Positions 28,589 to 42,576 are shown, counted from the first letter of the stretch. The stretch: 64,000 nucleotides of DNA from Cedecea neteri NBRC 105707 = ATCC 33855 (GCF_001571265.1 NZ_BCTL01000006.1:62001-126000), one strand, 5' to 3'. Numbers and translations: made by a program. Notes: generated by a model from the sequence alone, not told the origin.

Positions 28589-30232
28589 TCAGGTCTTTTT
28601 TTTGTCGCGGCTATGCAGGCCACGCTTTTCCAGACCGCGATAAATCAGCTGCTGCTGAAGGATGGTCACCAGGTTGCTGACGATATAGTACAGCACCAGA
28701 CCTGACGGGAACCACAGGAAGAACACGGTGAAGATGACCGGCATAAAGGTCATGATCTTCTGCTGCATCGGGTCGGTTACGGTGGTCGGCGACATCTTCT
28801 GGATGAAGAACATCGTGGCGCCCATCAGAATCGGCAGGATGTAGTACGGGTCCTGTGCAGACAAGTCGTGGATCCACAGTGCAAACGGCGCGTGGCGCAG
28901 TTCAACGGAGCCCATCAGCATGTAGTACAGCGCCAGGAAGATTGGCATCTGGATGATCAGCGGGAAGCAGCCGCCCAGCGGGTTAACCTTCTCAGCTTTG
29001 TACAGCGCCATCATTTCCTGGCTCATACGCTGCTTGTCGTCACCGATACGCTCACGCATGGCCGCCAGTTTTGGCTGCAGCATACGCATTTTGGCCATCG
29101 AGGTGTACTGCGCTTTGGTCAGCGGGTACATGATGCCACGAACGATAAAGGTGATAACGATAATGGAGAAGCCCCAGTTACCGATGAAGCTGTGGATAAA
29201 TTTCAGCAGCTTAAACAGCGGCTGAGAGATGAACCACAGCCAGCCGTAATCCACGGTCAGGTCAAGGTGTGGCGCAACGGCCGCCATTTTGTCCTGAATC
29301 TCTGGGCCGACCCACAGGGTGCTGCCCATCTGAGCCGTCTGGCCTGGCTGCACGATCTGAGAAGCAGATTTGTAGCCAATCGCCGCCACGTTGTTGTTCA
29401 GCTTGGTGGTATAGAAGTTGTTCGCGCCCTGAGTATGTGGCACCCATGCGGTAGCAAAGTATTGCTGCAGCATCGCCACCCAACCGCTGTTAGCGTTGAC
29501 GTTCAGGTTTTCACCGTCAGCGATGTTGTCGAACTTAACTTTTTCGTATTTCGCGTCCGGAGTGGAGTACGCCGCACCACGGAAGGTGTGCAGTGCAAAG
29601 TTGCTGCTGCCGGTATCGCGATGAGAAGGCAGATTGATGGACTGCTTCAGCTGACCAAAGGTTGCCAGCTCCAGCGGTTTCTCGCCCACGTTCTTCACGT
29701 TGTAGTCGACACCCACGGAGAACTCACCGCGTTTCAGGGTGAAGGTCTTGGTGAAGGTGTTGCCTGCCGCATCGGTAAAGGTCAGCGGAACAACCAGCTC
29801 GTTCTGGCCTTCCGCCAGCGCGAAGGTATCGGCAGTGACGTTATACAGTGGACGATCGCCGTTCGCCGGGTTATCCGGGCCATCACGACCGGTCAGGCCG
29901 CTCTGCGCCTGGTAGATAAATTCAGGCGTGGTTTCCAGCAGCTGGAAAGGCTCTGCGGATTTCAACTCTTTCGGGTAGGTTGGCAACAGCGCTTGTTCTA
30001 CATCACCACCGCGGGTGTTGATGGTCAGTTCAAGAACGTCAGTTTTAACCGTAATGAGTTTTCCCTGGCCACTGGCCGGCACACCTTGGTTAGCGGCGTT
30101 ACCCTGGCTGTTCGTGGTCTGCGTGGTCTGCTGCACCTGAGGTTGAGGAGCGTGGTCCTGCTCCCAGGCTTGCCAGATCATGAAAGACACGAACAACAAA
30201 GCGATGAGAAAAAGATTGCGTTGCGAATCCAT
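28589..30232 (-). CDS. yidC: Membrane protein insertase YidC
   Basis: Inner-membrane insertase (547 residues) that works alone or with SecYEG. The N-terminal signal-anchor starts [20 protein letters not shown]; a large periplasmic beta-sandwich domain follows (to about residue 340), then five conserved helices with the hydrophilic groove Arg in [13 protein letters not shown], and a basic C terminus RDKKKT that contacts the ribosome. It starts 2 bp after yidD, in the conserved rpmH-rnpA-yidD-yidC-mnmE order. Confidence 0.97.
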   Translation of the reverse strand: MDSQRNLFLIALLFVSFMIWQAWEQDHAPQPQVQQTTQTTNSQGNAANQGVPASGQGKLITVKTDVLELTINTRGGDVEQALLPTYPKELKSAEPFQLLETTPEFIYQAQSGLTGRDGPDNPANGDRPLYNVTADTFALAEGQNELVVPLTFTDAAGNTFTKTFTLKRGEFSVGVDYNVKNVGEKPLELATFGQLKQSINLPSHRDTGSSNFALHTFRGAAYSTPDAKYEKVKFDNIADGENLNVNANSGWVAMLQQYFATAWVPHTQGANNFYTTKLNNNVAAIGYKSASQIVQPGQTAQMGSTLWVGPEIQDKMAAVAPHLDLTVDYGWLWFISQPLFKLLKFIHSFIGNWGFSIIVITFIVRGIMYPLTKAQYTSMAKMRMLQPKLAAMRERIGDDKQRMSQEMMALYKAEKVNPLGGCFPLIIQMPIFLALYYMLMGSVELRHAPFALWIHDLSAQDPYYILPILMGATMFFIQKMSPTTVTDPMQQKIMTFMPVIFTVFFLWFPSGLVLYYIVSNLVTILQQQLIYRGLEKRGLHSRDKKKT

Positions 30233-30234
30233 CG

Positions 30235-30492
30235 TTAGTGTTCTCTGGTATCAAAAGGTCCGGGCGGAACGGGATCGTCTCCACCAGGGTTCAAAGGGTG
30301 GCATTTTAGTACGCGTTTCATCGTTAACCAACTGCCTTTTAACACTCCAAACCTGCGCAAGGCCTCAATTCCGTAGTGAGAACAGGTTGGGGTGAAACGA
30401 CAATGCGGCCCGAGAAGCGGACTAATCAGGCGTTGATAGACCCTGATGAGGGCTATCAGGACCCGTGAGCCTGGCGACAATGGCGGCGCCAT
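30235..30492 (-). CDS. yidD: Membrane protein insertion efficiency factor YidD
   Basis: Small (85 residues) conserved protein of the YidD family with an amphipathic N-terminal helix and the motif [15 protein letters not shown] containing the two conserved Cys. It is thought to help YidC-dependent insertion at the membrane. It overlaps rnpA by 37 bases in another frame, and yidC starts 2 bp after its stop, as in E. coli. Confidence 0.95.
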   Translation of the reverse strand: MAPPLSPGSRVLIALIRVYQRLISPLLGPHCRFTPTCSHYGIEALRRFGVLKGSWLTMKRVLKCHPLNPGGDDPVPPGPFDTREH

Positions 30493-30815
30493 AACTTTTC
30501 CAATGCTTCCGATAAAGCCCGGTTATCCAGGTCGGCAACCCCTTTTTTCGCTACTACCACGAAATCCATTGATGGCAGTTCGTGTTGACGTAGACGGAAG
30601 CTTTCACGCGTCAGACGTTTAATCCGATTGCGTTCATGGGCGCGTTTAACGTTTTTCTTAGCGACGGTGAGACCGATGCGGGGATGCCCCAGCGTATTCA
30701 GGCGGCCGAGGATGGTGATTTGCGGCGTGCCAGCCCGTTGAGGCTGCTGGAAGACGAATGTGAAATGATGGGGAGTTAACAAACGTAACTCCCTGGGAAA
30801 AGCTAGCTTAACCAC
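30456..30815 (-). CDS. rnpA: Ribonuclease P protein component RnpA
   Basis: Basic 119-residue protein subunit of RNase P, which helps the catalytic RNA bind pre-tRNA leaders. It carries the RNR signature [19 protein letters not shown]. The start is GTG at 30815 (Val-Lys-Leu-Ala-Phe follows), as in E. coli. It lies 17 bp after rpmH and overlaps yidD. Confidence 0.97.
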   Translation of the reverse strand: MVKLAFPRELRLLTPHHFTFVFQQPQRAGTPQITILGRLNTLGHPRIGLTVAKKNVKRAHERNRIKRLTRESFRLRQHELPSMDFVVVAKKGVADLDNRALSEALEKLWRRHCRQAHGS

Positions 30816-30832
30816 GCAGGGGTTAGCTTTTA

Positions 30833-30985
<153 letters not shown>

Positions 30986-31074
30986 CTAAACTATTAAATT
31001 TCACTGGATTTGCGTAATGCCCTACAGGGTCTGCGAACGACTTACGCTTCAGTGTGGCTGATTAAAGAGGCCGG

Positions 31075-31103
31075 ATTGTAATAATTGTACACTCCGGAGT
31101 CAA
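31075..31103 (-). promoter_or_regulatory. Sigma-70 promoter of rpmH
   Basis: On the minus strand: TTGACT (31098-31103), a 17-bp spacer, TACAAT (31075-31080). Close to the sigma-70 consensus with ideal spacing, about 100 bp upstream of the rpmH start; same place as the major E. coli rpmH promoter. Confidence 0.88.
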
Positions 31104-31352
31104 TTCAATTCCCTTACTGCTGCGCCCTTTTTGACCCCGAAAAGAGGCCCGGATCTCCGCTGAAGTACAGCGGCATTACGCGACGGGTGGAGAATTATAC
31201 GGGCTTGCGGCGAAAGCGCAAGGATCCGCACGGATCTTCATCAGATCCCTTTAGCGATATTTGTGCGCTAGTCATTAAATTTTCCAATATGAGACGGTTA
31301 TACACTGCACGTGTGCCAGGATCGATTACACTTAACCCGCTCAAAACTTCCC

Positions 31353-31361
31353 TGTGGATAA
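31353..31361 (-). promoter_or_regulatory. DnaA box in the dnaA promoter region
   Basis: TGTGGATAA, the exact complement of the consensus box TTATCCACA, about 206 bp upstream of dnaA. In E. coli a box at this place mediates autorepression by DnaA. Confidence 0.88.
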
Positions 31362-31566
31362 TTCGTGAAGAATCTGTGAGAAACAGAAGATCTCTGCCGC
31401 GCTTTAGGCTATGATCCGCGGTCCCGATCGTGATCCAGCCTTCACCGGGGAAACCGCAAATAGCGGTTCGCGCGCCTCCCACAGCCTGAGAGCGCGTGTC
31501 AACAATCATGAATGTATAACTTTCAGTCTTCGTCTTTTTATCGACTTTGTTCGAGTGGAGTCCGCC

Positions 31567-32949
31567 GTGTCACTTTCGCTTTGGCAGCAGTGTCTTGCCC
31601 GATTGCAGGATGAGTTACCAGCCACAGAATTCAGTATGTGGATACGCCCCCTACAGGCGGAACTGAGCGATAACACGCTGGCTTTGTACGCGCCTAATCG
31701 TTTTGTGCTCGACTGGGTGCGTGATAAGTACCTTAATAATATCAATGGACTGCTCAATGACTTCTGCGGCACCGACGCGCCTTTGCTGCGCTTCGAAGTC
31801 GGCAGTAAGCCCGTGACTCAGCCCGTTGCCGAACTGGCAACTACGGCGGCACCTGCTCAGGTTGCGCGCGCTGCGGCGCCGATGCGCCCAAGCTGGGATA
31901 ACATGCCTGCGCCCGCTGAGCCGTCCTACCGTTCTAACGTTAACCAGAAACACACCTTTGATAACTTCGTTGAAGGTAAATCGAACCAGCTGGCCCGCGC
32001 AGCGGCACGCCAGGTGGCCGATAACCCAGGCGGCGCGTATAATCCACTCTTCCTTTATGGCGGCACCGGTTTAGGTAAAACGCACCTTTTACATGCGGTG
32101 GGTAACGGCATCATGGCGCGCAAGCCGAATGCCAAAGTGGTGTACATGCACTCTGAGCGCTTTGTTCAGGACATGGTTAAAGCGTTGCAGAACAACGCCA
32201 TCGAAGAGTTCAAACGCTACTACCGCTCGGTGGATGCGCTGCTTATCGATGACATTCAGTTTTTTGCCAATAAAGAACGTTCTCAGGAAGAGTTTTTCCA
32301 CACCTTTAATGCCCTGCTGGAAGGTAATCAACAGATCATTCTGACGTCGGATCGCTATCCAAAAGAGATCAACGGCGTTGAGGATCGTTTGAAATCCCGT
32401 TTCGGCTGGGGGCTGACGGTGGCGATCGAACCACCTGAACTTGAAACGCGTGTGGCGATCCTGATGAAAAAGGCCGACGAGAACGATATCCGTCTGCCGG
32501 GCGAAGTGGCCTTCTTTATTGCCAAGCGACTGCGCTCTAACGTCCGCGAGCTGGAAGGGGCGCTGAACCGCGTGATTGCCAACGCCAACTTTACCGGCCG
32601 GGCGATCACTATCGACTTCGTTCGTGAAGCGCTGCGCGATCTGCTGGCGCTTCAGGAGAAGCTGGTCACCATCGATAATATTCAGAAAACGGTGGCCGAG
32701 TATTATAAAATTAAGGTCGCTGACCTGCTGTCCAAGCGTCGCTCTCGTTCCGTTGCCCGCCCGCGCCAGATGGCGATGGCGCTGGCAAAAGAGCTGACCA
32801 ACCATAGCCTGCCGGAAATTGGCGATGCTTTTGGTGGACGCGACCACACCACGGTTTTGCATGCCTGCCGTAAGATTGAGCAGTTGCGTGAAGAAAGCCA
32901 CGATATCAAAGAAGATTTCTCCAATTTAATCAGAACATTATCTTCGTGA
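31567..32949 (+). CDS. dnaA: Chromosomal replication initiator DnaA
   Basis: AAA+ initiator that binds DnaA boxes and opens oriC. Domain I (1-90, [20 protein letters not shown]), a short linker domain II, domain III with Walker [10 protein letters not shown] and Walker [10 protein letters not shown], and domain IV with the [15 protein letters not shown]-binding signature. The GTG at 31567 after GTGGAG gives the family start; the frame is open upstream to an ATG at 31411, but that lies in the promoter. The product is 460 residues, about 7 shorter than E. coli, the difference being in the variable linker. Confidence 0.98.
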   Translation: MSLSLWQQCLARLQDELPATEFSMWIRPLQAELSDNTLALYAPNRFVLDWVRDKYLNNINGLLNDFCGTDAPLLRFEVGSKPVTQPVAELATTAAPAQVARAAAPMRPSWDNMPAPAEPSYRSNVNQKHTFDNFVEGKSNQLARAAARQVADNPGGAYNPLFLYGGTGLGKTHLLHAVGNGIMARKPNAKVVYMHSERFVQDMVKALQNNAIEEFKRYYRSVDALLIDDIQFFANKERSQEEFFHTFNALLEGNQQIILTSDRYPKEINGVEDRLKSRFGWGLTVAIEPPELETRVAILMKKADENDIRLPGEVAFFIAKRLRSNVRELEGALNRVIANANFTGRAITIDFVREALRDLLALQEKLVTIDNIQKTVAEYYKIKVADLLSKRRSRSVARPRQMAMALAKELTNHSLPEIGDAFGGRDHTTVLHACRKIEQLREESHDIKEDFSNLIRTLSS

Positions 32950-32953
32950 CGCT

Positions 32954-34054
32954 ATGAAATTTACCGTTGAACGTGAACATTTATTAAAACCGCTGCAGCA
33001 GGTAAGTGGCCCCCTCGGAGGCCGCCCGACCCTGCCTATCCTGGGCAACCTGCTGCTGCAGGTGGCTGAAGGTGCACTCTCTTTAACCGGTACCGATCTG
33101 GAAATGGAGATGGTGGCGCGCGTGGCGCTGGTACAGCCTCATGAACCTGGGGCCACGACCGTACCGGCACGTAAATTCTTCGATATCTGCCGTGGCCTGC
33201 CGGAAGGGGCTGAAATTGCGGTACAGCTGGAGGGTGACCGCATGCTGGTGCGCTCCGGGCGTAGCCGCTTTTCGCTTTCCACGCTGCCGGCGGCGGACTT
33301 CCCTAACCTGGACGACTGGCAGAGCGAGGTAGAATTTACCCTGCCGCAGGCGACCATGAAGCGCCTGATAGAAGCCACACAGTTCTCGATGGCGCATCAG
33401 GACGTTCGCTATTACCTGAACGGCATGCTGTTCGAAACCGAAGGTGAAGACCTGCGTACCGTCGCAACGGACGGCCACCGCCTGGCGGTCTGTTCGATGC
33501 CGGTTGGGCAGCCTTTGCCAAATCATTCCGTCATCGTGCCGCGTAAAGGCGTGATTGAGCTGATGCGCATGCTTGACGGCGGCGAAACCCCGCTGCGCGT
33601 GCAGATCGGCAGCAATAACATTCGCGCTCACGTCGGTGACTTCATCTTCACCTCTAAACTGGTGGACGGCCGCTTCCCGGACTATCGCCGCGTGCTGCCG
33701 AAGAACCCGGATAAACACCTCGATGCAGGCTGTGACCTGCTGAAACAGGCGTTTGCCCGGGCGGCTATCTTGTCGAACGAGAAATTCCGCGGCGTGCGCC
33801 TGTTCGTCAGCGCAAACCAGCTGAAAATCACGGCAAACAACCCGGAGCAGGAAGAAGCAGAAGAAATTCTGGACGTTTCCTACGACGGTACCGAGATGGA
33901 AATCGGCTTCAACGTCAGCTATGTGCTGGACGTGCTGAACGCCCTGAAGTGCGAGAACGTCCGCATCCTGCTGACCGACTCCGTTTCCAGCGTGCAGATT
34001 GAAGACGCGGCCAGCCAGGCGGCGGCCTATGTTGTTATGCCAATGAGACTGTAG
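32954..34054 (+). CDS. dnaN: DNA polymerase III beta sliding clamp
   Basis: Ring-forming processivity clamp of 366 residues, built from three similar domains, starting MKFTVEREHLLKPLQQVSGP and ending VVMPMRL, the usual C terminus lining the partner-binding pocket. It starts 4 bp after the dnaA stop, and recF begins right after its stop codon, forming dnaA-dnaN-recF. Confidence 0.98.
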   Translation: MKFTVEREHLLKPLQQVSGPLGGRPTLPILGNLLLQVAEGALSLTGTDLEMEMVARVALVQPHEPGATTVPARKFFDICRGLPEGAEIAVQLEGDRMLVRSGRSRFSLSTLPAADFPNLDDWQSEVEFTLPQATMKRLIEATQFSMAHQDVRYYLNGMLFETEGEDLRTVATDGHRLAVCSMPVGQPLPNHSVIVPRKGVIELMRMLDGGETPLRVQIGSNNIRAHVGDFIFTSKLVDGRFPDYRRVLPKNPDKHLDAGCDLLKQAFARAAILSNEKFRGVRLFVSANQLKITANNPEQEEAEEILDVSYDGTEMEIGFNVSYVLDVLNALKCENVRILLTDSVSSVQIEDAASQAAAYVVMPMRL

Positions 34055-37571
<3,517 letters not shown>

Positions 37572-37595
37572 TATTGAACGCTCGCGATTAAGAAG

Positions 37596-37621
37596 GCCGT
37601 GCTTTTAGCACGGCTTTTTTT
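37596..37621 (+). terminator. Terminator after gyrB
   Basis: Stem GCCGTGC / GCACGGC (37596-37602, 37608-37614), loop TTTTA, then seven T. Ends the dnaA-gyrB cluster. Confidence 0.92.
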
Positions 37622-37673
37622 ATGGGCGCTATACTTTGCGTTGTCGAATTTCTACATCACAGAGGGAAACATC

Positions 37674-38072
37674 ATGGGGCTTTTTGATCAGGTTGCGGGC
37701 TCGCTGTTGAACGGCGACGCCGGTAAATATCAGGCCATTCTAAGCTGGGTAGAACAGCAGGGCGGTATTCAGGCGCTGTTGGACAAGCTGCGCCAGGGAG
37801 GTTTAAGCGAAATCGTCTCCTCGTGGCTCAGCAGTAACAGTACAAATCAGTCGCTGAGCGGCGACCAGGTAACCCAGGCGCTTGGTTCGCCGTCCGTTGC
37901 GGCGCTGGGGGAAAAACTGGGTGTGGATACCGGCTCGGCTTCCGCTTTGCTGGCCGAATACCTGCCGAAGGTGATCGACGCGCTGTCGCCAAATGGCGAA
38001 GTCACGCCGGAGGCCCATAATGACCTGCTCAGCGCGGGCGTTAACCTGTTGAAAGGTAAGTTGTTCAGCTGA
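37674..38072 (+). CDS. yidB: YidB family (DUF937) protein
   Basis: Small 132-residue protein of unknown function. The N terminus MGLFDQVAGSLLNGDAGKYQ and the C-terminal NDLLSAGVNLLKGKLF are family marks; the middle is Ser/Gln-rich. The frame is open upstream to 37599, but ATG 37674 follows AGAGGGAAA and matches the E. coli start. A terminator follows. Confidence 0.93.
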   Translation: MGLFDQVAGSLLNGDAGKYQAILSWVEQQGGIQALLDKLRQGGLSEIVSSWLSSNSTNQSLSGDQVTQALGSPSVAALGEKLGVDTGSASALLAEYLPKVIDALSPNGEVTPEAHNDLLSAGVNLLKGKLFS

Positions 38073-38083
38073 CCTTTTTGTTG

Positions 38084-38109
38084 GCCCCGGCTCTATGTCC
38101 GGGGCTTTT
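38084..38109 (+). terminator. Terminator after yidB
   Basis: Stem GCCCCGG / CCGGGGC (38084-38090, 38099-38105), 8-nt loop, then TTTTAAAA. Confidence 0.8.
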
Positions 38110-38220
38110 AAAAGAGGAGTTTGCCCGCCGCCTTTCATCCTCCTTTTCCCCGGTGTTTGCTGCTGTTTTTTGAGCGGAATCGCGTTAGCATGAGGTAAAT
38201 CCATTACCTCTGAAGATCCC

Positions 38221-39033
38221 ATGGCCATAAAACTGATTGCAATTGATATGGATGGCACGCTGCTGCTGCCAGACCACACCATCTCCCCGGCGGTAAAACA
38301 GGCCGTTGCGGCGGCGCGTGAGCGCGGCGTGAACGTCGTAATCTGTACTGGTCGTCCGTTTGCTGGCGTTGAAAGCTATCTGCGCGAGCTGCATATGGAT
38401 AAGCCCGGCGACTACTGCATTACCTACAACGGTGCGCTGGTGCAGAAGGCGAGCGATGGCAGCACGGTGGCCCAGACGGCGCTGAACTATGACGACTATC
38501 GCTACCTGGAAAACCTGTCCCGCGAAGTGGGCTCACACTTCCACGCGCTTGACCGTCACACGCTGTATACCGCAAACCGCGATATTAGCTATTACACGGT
38601 GCATGAATCCTTTATCGCCAGTATTCCTCTGATGTTCTGCGAAGCGGAAAACATGGATAAAAACGGCGAGTTCCTGAAGGTCATGATGATTGACGAACCG
38701 GCCATCCTCGACAAGGCCATCGCCAAAATTCCTGCCGAAGTTTTTGAACGCTACACGCTGCTGAAAAGCTCGCCTTACTTCCTGGAAATTCTCGACAAGC
38801 GCGTCAACAAAGGCACCGGCGTGAAGTCACTGGCGGAGAAACTGGGCATTAAGCCTGAAGAAGTGATGACCATCGGCGATCAGGAAAACGACATCGCGAT
38901 GCTGGAATATGCGGGCATGGGCGTGGCGATGGACAACGCTATCGACAAAGTAAAAGCCGTCAGCAACTTCGTGACCAAATCCAACCTGGAGGACGGCGTT
39001 GCCTACGCTATCGAGAAGTTTGTGCTGAATTAA
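38221..39033 (+). CDS. yidA: HAD-type sugar phosphatase YidA
   Basis: Cof-type HAD phosphatase of 270 residues. Motif I is AIDMDGTLL, motif II VICTGRP, the Lys of the LLKSSPYFLEI region follows, and motif IV is TIGDQENDIAML. E. coli YidA hydrolyses erythrose-4-phosphate, mannose-1-phosphate and alpha-glucose-1-phosphate. It precedes the dgo operon but is separated by a terminator. Confidence 0.95.
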   Translation: MAIKLIAIDMDGTLLLPDHTISPAVKQAVAAARERGVNVVICTGRPFAGVESYLRELHMDKPGDYCITYNGALVQKASDGSTVAQTALNYDDYRYLENLSREVGSHFHALDRHTLYTANRDISYYTVHESFIASIPLMFCEAENMDKNGEFLKVMMIDEPAILDKAIAKIPAEVFERYTLLKSSPYFLEILDKRVNKGTGVKSLAEKLGIKPEEVMTIGDQENDIAMLEYAGMGVAMDNAIDKVKAVSNFVTKSNLEDGVAYAIEKFVLN

Positions 39034-39054
39034 CCCCTTCTTCTCTCTCCTGCT

Positions 39055-39080
39055 GCCCTGGCTCTGCCGGGGCTTTTTTT
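39055..39080 (+). terminator. Terminator after yidA
   Basis: Stem GCCCTGG / CCGGGGC with one G-T pair (39055-39061, 39067-39073), then seven T. Confidence 0.8.
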
Positions 39081-39118
39081 ATCCTTTCACTCATCAATTG
39101 CCTATTATGTGATCCATA

Positions 39119-39150
39119 TTGTAGTACAACATCAATATATTGTACTACAT
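39119..39150. promoter_or_regulatory. Twin DgoR-type operators upstream of dgoR
   Basis: TTGTAGTACAA (39119-39129) is an 11-bp palindrome that fits the FadR-subfamily GntR consensus TnGTnnnACnA. A second copy, TTGTACTACAT (39140-39150), has its centre 21 bp away, two helical turns. They lie 110-141 bp upstream of dgoR. DgoR as the binder is inference from position and family. Confidence 0.75.
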
Positions 39151-39259
39151 TGAGCGCATTGAAACGGCATTTGCCCTCACATTTGTACTTCAAAAATGCG
39201 GTGAAATTCAGCGGGAGCGGTAAAGTAGCGGGTAAGACTTTGTTCACAAGGAACCCGTT

Positions 39260-39949
39260 ATGACCCTCAATAAAACCGACCGCATCATCGTCACGCTGGG
39301 GCAGCAAATCGTTAGTGGTAAATACGCGCCGGGCGCGGCATTACCGGCAGAAGCCGAGCTGTGCGAAGAGTTTGAAACTTCGCGCAACATCATTCGGGAA
39401 GTGTTTCGCTCACTGATGGCGAAGCGGCTGATTGAAATGAAGCGCTACCGTGGCGCGTTCGTGCAGCCCCGGAACCAGTGGAACTACCTCGATACCGAGG
39501 TGCTGCAGTGGGTGCTTGCCAACGATTACGACCCGCGCCTGATAGCCGCGATGAGCGAAGTACGAAATCTGGTGGAGCCCGCCATTGCCCGCTGGGCGGC
39601 GGAGCGCGCCACGTCGAATGACCTGGCCCGGATAGAAAGCGCCCTGAACGACATGGTGGCGAATAACCAGCACCGTGATGCGTTTAACGAGGCGGATATC
39701 CGCTACCACGAAGCGGTGCTGGAGTCCGTGCATAACCCGGTGCTGCAGCAGCTGAGCATTGCAATCAGCTCCCTGCAGCGGGCCGTTTTTGAACGCACCT
39801 GGATGGGCGATGAGGCCAACATGCCGAGAACCCTCCAGGAGCATAAAGCGCTGTATGACGCTATCCGTCATCAGGACAGCGCGGCAGCGGAGCAGGCGGC
39901 GCTCACCATGATCGCCAGCTCCACCAAACGACTGAAGGACATTACATGA
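39260..39949 (+). CDS. dgoR: GntR-family repressor of the galactonate operon, DgoR
   Basis: FadR-subfamily GntR regulator (229 residues): N-terminal winged helix (ALPAEAELCEEFETSRNIIREVFRSL at about 25-50, too long to be by chance) and an all-helical FCD effector domain with the metal-ligand residues typical of the group. In E. coli it represses dgoRKADT and is released by D-galactonate. Nearly identical to E. coli DgoR, and its stop overlaps the dgoK start (ATGA). Confidence 0.96.
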   Translation: MTLNKTDRIIVTLGQQIVSGKYAPGAALPAEAELCEEFETSRNIIREVFRSLMAKRLIEMKRYRGAFVQPRNQWNYLDTEVLQWVLANDYDPRLIAAMSEVRNLVEPAIARWAAERATSNDLARIESALNDMVANNQHRDAFNEADIRYHEAVLESVHNPVLQQLSIAISSLQRAVFERTWMGDEANMPRTLQEHKALYDAIRHQDSAAAEQAALTMIASSTKRLKDIT

Positions 39950-40830
39950 CATCTCGCTACATCGCCATTGACTGGGGATCGACCAACCTTCGCGCCTGGC
40001 TCTACCAGGACGGAGCGCGTATCGACAGCCGCAAAAGTACTTCAGGCGTCACGCGCCTGGGCGGCAGGTCCCCGGAGGCGGTGTTTAGCGAGGTTGTTGC
40101 AGGCTGGCGAGAGACGCCCACGCCGGTGCTGATGGCAGGGATGGTGGGCAGCAACGCGGGCTGGAAAATTGCCCCGTACCTGCCGTGCCCTGCTCGTTTT
40201 GCCACTTTCAGTGAACAGATGACGGCGGTAGCCGAACAGGCGTGGATCATTCCTGGCCTGTGCGTGCAGCGCGAAGATAATCAAAACGTGATGCGCGGCG
40301 AAGAAACCCAGCTGCTGGGCGCCCGTTCACTGCATCCAGCTCCGCTTTATATTATGCCCGGCACCCACTGCAAATGGGTGCAGACCGATGAACAGGCGGT
40401 GCTCGATTTCCGCACCGTATTGACCGGCGAATTGCACCACCTGCTGCTTCAGCACTCCCTGATTGGCACCGGCCTGCCAGAGCAACATGCCAGCCCCGAG
40501 GCGTTCAACGCCGGGCTTGAGCACGGGATCCACGGAGGCGACCTGCTGCCGCAGCTGTTTGAAGTGCGCGCCGCGCACGTGCTGGGCAAGCTACCGCGAG
40601 AGCAGGTTAGCGATTTCCTTTCCGGGCTGCTGATTGGCAGCGAAGCCGCAACGATGACGCGCCGCTTCGCCTGTTCAACCGGGCAGCCCGTCACTATTGT
40701 CGCCAACCCTGCACTCAGCGCCCGCTACCAGGCGGCCTTATCCCTGCTCGGCTTTAGCAGCCAGGTAGTGGATGGCGACAGTGCTTTCCAGGCTGGAATA
40801 AGGAGTATTGCAAATGCAGTGGCAAACTAA
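39946..40830 (+). CDS. dgoK: 2-dehydro-3-deoxygalactonokinase DgoK
   Basis: ATP-dependent kinase (294 residues) turning 2-keto-3-deoxygalactonate into its 6-phosphate, the second step of D-galactonate breakdown. The ASKHA-type N-terminal phosphate loop reads IDWGSTNLRAWL; PGTHCKWV and LTGELHHLL are further family marks. It overlaps dgoR by 4 bp and dgoA by 17 bp. Confidence 0.95.
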   Translation: MTSRYIAIDWGSTNLRAWLYQDGARIDSRKSTSGVTRLGGRSPEAVFSEVVAGWRETPTPVLMAGMVGSNAGWKIAPYLPCPARFATFSEQMTAVAEQAWIIPGLCVQREDNQNVMRGEETQLLGARSLHPAPLYIMPGTHCKWVQTDEQAVLDFRTVLTGELHHLLLQHSLIGTGLPEQHASPEAFNAGLEHGIHGGDLLPQLFEVRAAHVLGKLPREQVSDFLSGLLIGSEAATMTRRFACSTGQPVTIVANPALSARYQAALSLLGFSSQVVDGDSAFQAGIRSIANAVAN

Positions 40831-41431
40831 GCTTCCGCTGATCGCGATTTTACGCGGCATCACCCCGCAGGAGGTTCAGGCGCACGTGATCGCGTTGCTG
40901 GCCGCCGGTTTTGACGCGGTGGAAATCCCCCTCAACTCCCCGCAGTGGCAGCAAAGCATCGCCTCTATGGTCGCGGAGTTTGGCGATAAAGCGCTAATCG
41001 GGGCGGGCACGGTGCTCAAGACGGAGCAGGTGGACGAGCTGGCGGCAATGGGCAGCAAACTGATGGTCACGCCGAATACCCAGCCCGAGGTGATCCGCCG
41101 CGCCGTAGCAAACGGTATGACGGTTTGCGCGGGCTGCGCGACGGCCTCCGAGGCTTTCTCCGCGCTGGATGCGGGCGCCCAGACGCTAAAAATTTTCCCT
41201 TCCTCCGCCTTCGGGCCTGATTACATTAAGGCGCTGAAAGCCGTGCTTCCGCCGGAGGTGCCGGTATTTGCTGTCGGCGGCGTTACGCCGGAAAACCTGC
41301 ATATCTGGCTGCAGGCAGGCTGTGCCGGAGCAGGACTGGGCAGCGATTTATACCGCGCCGGGCAGCCGGTGAGCCGCACCAGCGAAAGGGCAAAAGCATT
41401 TGTTAAAGCGTATCAAGAGGCCATGCAATGA
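40814..41431 (+). CDS. dgoA: 2-dehydro-3-deoxy-6-phosphogalactonate aldolase DgoA
   Basis: Class I KDPGal aldolase (205 residues) that yields pyruvate and glyceraldehyde-3-phosphate. It has LIAILRG, the catalytic Glu of AVEIPLNSP, the Schiff-base Lys in [12 protein letters not shown], and the phosphate-binding GGVTPEN and GAGLGS. ATG 40814 follows AAGGAG; an in-frame TTG at 40808 is not needed. Confidence 0.95.
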   Translation: MQWQTKLPLIAILRGITPQEVQAHVIALLAAGFDAVEIPLNSPQWQQSIASMVAEFGDKALIGAGTVLKTEQVDELAAMGSKLMVTPNTQPEVIRRAVANGMTVCAGCATASEAFSALDAGAQTLKIFPSSAFGPDYIKALKAVLPPEVPVFAVGGVTPENLHIWLQAGCAGAGLGSDLYRAGQPVSRTSERAKAFVKAYQEAMQ

Positions 41432-42576
41432 AAATTACTAAACTGACAACGTACCGTTTACCGCCGCGCTGGATGTTCCTGAAAATTGAGACTGACGAAG
41501 GCGTAGTGGGCTGGGGTGAGCCGGTTATAGAAGGCCGCGCCCGTAGCGTTGAGGCGGCGGTTCATGAGCTAAGTGAATACCTGATTGGCCAGGATCCGGC
41601 CCGCATTAACGACCTGTGGCAGGTGATGTATCGCGGTGGGTTTTATCGCGGCGGCCCGATTCTGATGAGCGCGATTGCCGGGATCGATCAGGCGCTGTGG
41701 GATATTAAAGGTAAGGTGCTCAACGCGCCGGTGTGGCAGCTGATGGGCGGCCTGGTGCGGGATAAAATTAAAGCCTACAGCTGGGTAGGCGGCGACCGTC
41801 CGGCGGAAGTGATAGACGGGATTAAATCTTTACGCAAAATTGGTTTTGATACTTTTAAATTAAACGGCTGCGAGGAAATGGGCATTATTGATAATTCCCG
41901 TGCCGTGGATGCCGCCGTAAATACCGTGGCTCAAATTCGCGAAACCTTCGGCAATGAAATTGAGTTTGGCCTCGATTTCCACGGGCGAGTGAGCGCCCCG
42001 ATGGCAAAAGTATTAATTAAAGAGCTTGAGCCGTATCGCCCTCTGTTTATTGAAGAGCCGGTTCTGGCAGAGCAGGCTGAATATTATCCGCGTCTGGCGG
42101 CACAAACGCATATTCCTATTGCGGCCGGGGAACGCATGTTCTCTCGCTTCGAATTTAAACGCGTGCTGGAAGCGGGCGGGATTGCCATTCTGCAGCCCGA
42201 TCTCTCTCACGCAGGCGGTATCACCGAATGCTATAAAATTGCAGGAATGGCAGAAGCTTATGATGTTTCTCTGGCACCGCACTGCCCGCTGGGGCCAATT
42301 GCGCTCGCGGCCTGCCTGCACATCGACTTTGTTTCCCGCAATGCGGTATTCCAGGAGCAAAGCATGGGCATTCACTATAACAAAGGTGCCGAGCTGCTCG
42401 ACTTTGTTAAGAATAAAGATGACTTCAAAATGGACGGAGGCTATTTCCTGCCGCTAATGAAGCCGGGTCTTGGGGTTGAAATTGACGAAGAACAGGTGAT
42501 TGCCCGCAGTAAAAATGTCACCGACTGGCGAAACCCTTTATGGCGTCACGCCGACGGTTCCGTGGCCGAATGGTAA
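41428..42576 (+). CDS. dgoD: D-galactonate dehydratase DgoD
   Basis: Enolase-superfamily (mandelate racemase subgroup) dehydratase, 382 residues, first enzyme of the pathway: galactonate to 2-keto-3-deoxygalactonate. Metal-ligand regions [17 protein letters not shown] and AAGERMFSR are present, with the catalytic His in [10 protein letters not shown]. Overlaps dgoA by ATGA. A hairpin separates it from dgoT. Confidence 0.96.
   Translation: MKITKLTTYRLPPRWMFLKIETDEGVVGWGEPVIEGRARSVEAAVHELSEYLIGQDPARINDLWQVMYRGGFYRGGPILMSAIAGIDQALWDIKGKVLNAPVWQLMGGLVRDKIKAYSWVGGDRPAEVIDGIKSLRKIGFDTFKLNGCEEMGIIDNSRAVDAAVNTVAQIRETFGNEIEFGLDFHGRVSAPMAKVLIKELEPYRPLFIEEPVLAEQAEYYPRLAAQTHIPIAAGERMFSRFEFKRVLEAGGIAILQPDLSHAGGITECYKIAGMAEAYDVSLAPHCPLGPIALAACLHIDFVSRNAVFQEQSMGIHYNKGAELLDFVKNKDDFKMDGGYFLPLMKPGLGVEIDEEQVIARSKNVTDWRNPLWRHADGSVAEW

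Noticed and set aside
28868-30238. Open frame of 456 codons on the plus strand opposite yidC
   Set aside because: Antisense shadow of yidC with no domain or ribosome site.
31085-31414. ORF of 109 codons in the rpmH-dnaA region
   Set aside because: It covers the rpmH promoter and DnaA box, has no ribosome site and resembles no known protein.
31411-31566. ATG in frame upstream of dnaA giving 52 extra residues
   Set aside because: The stretch covers the promoter block with clustered GATC sites; the GTG at 31567 has a ribosome site and the family N terminus.
31321-31566. oriC next to dnaA
   Set aside because: Only one clear DnaA box and no array of AT-rich 13-mers; in enterobacteria oriC lies near mnmG, which is not in this window.
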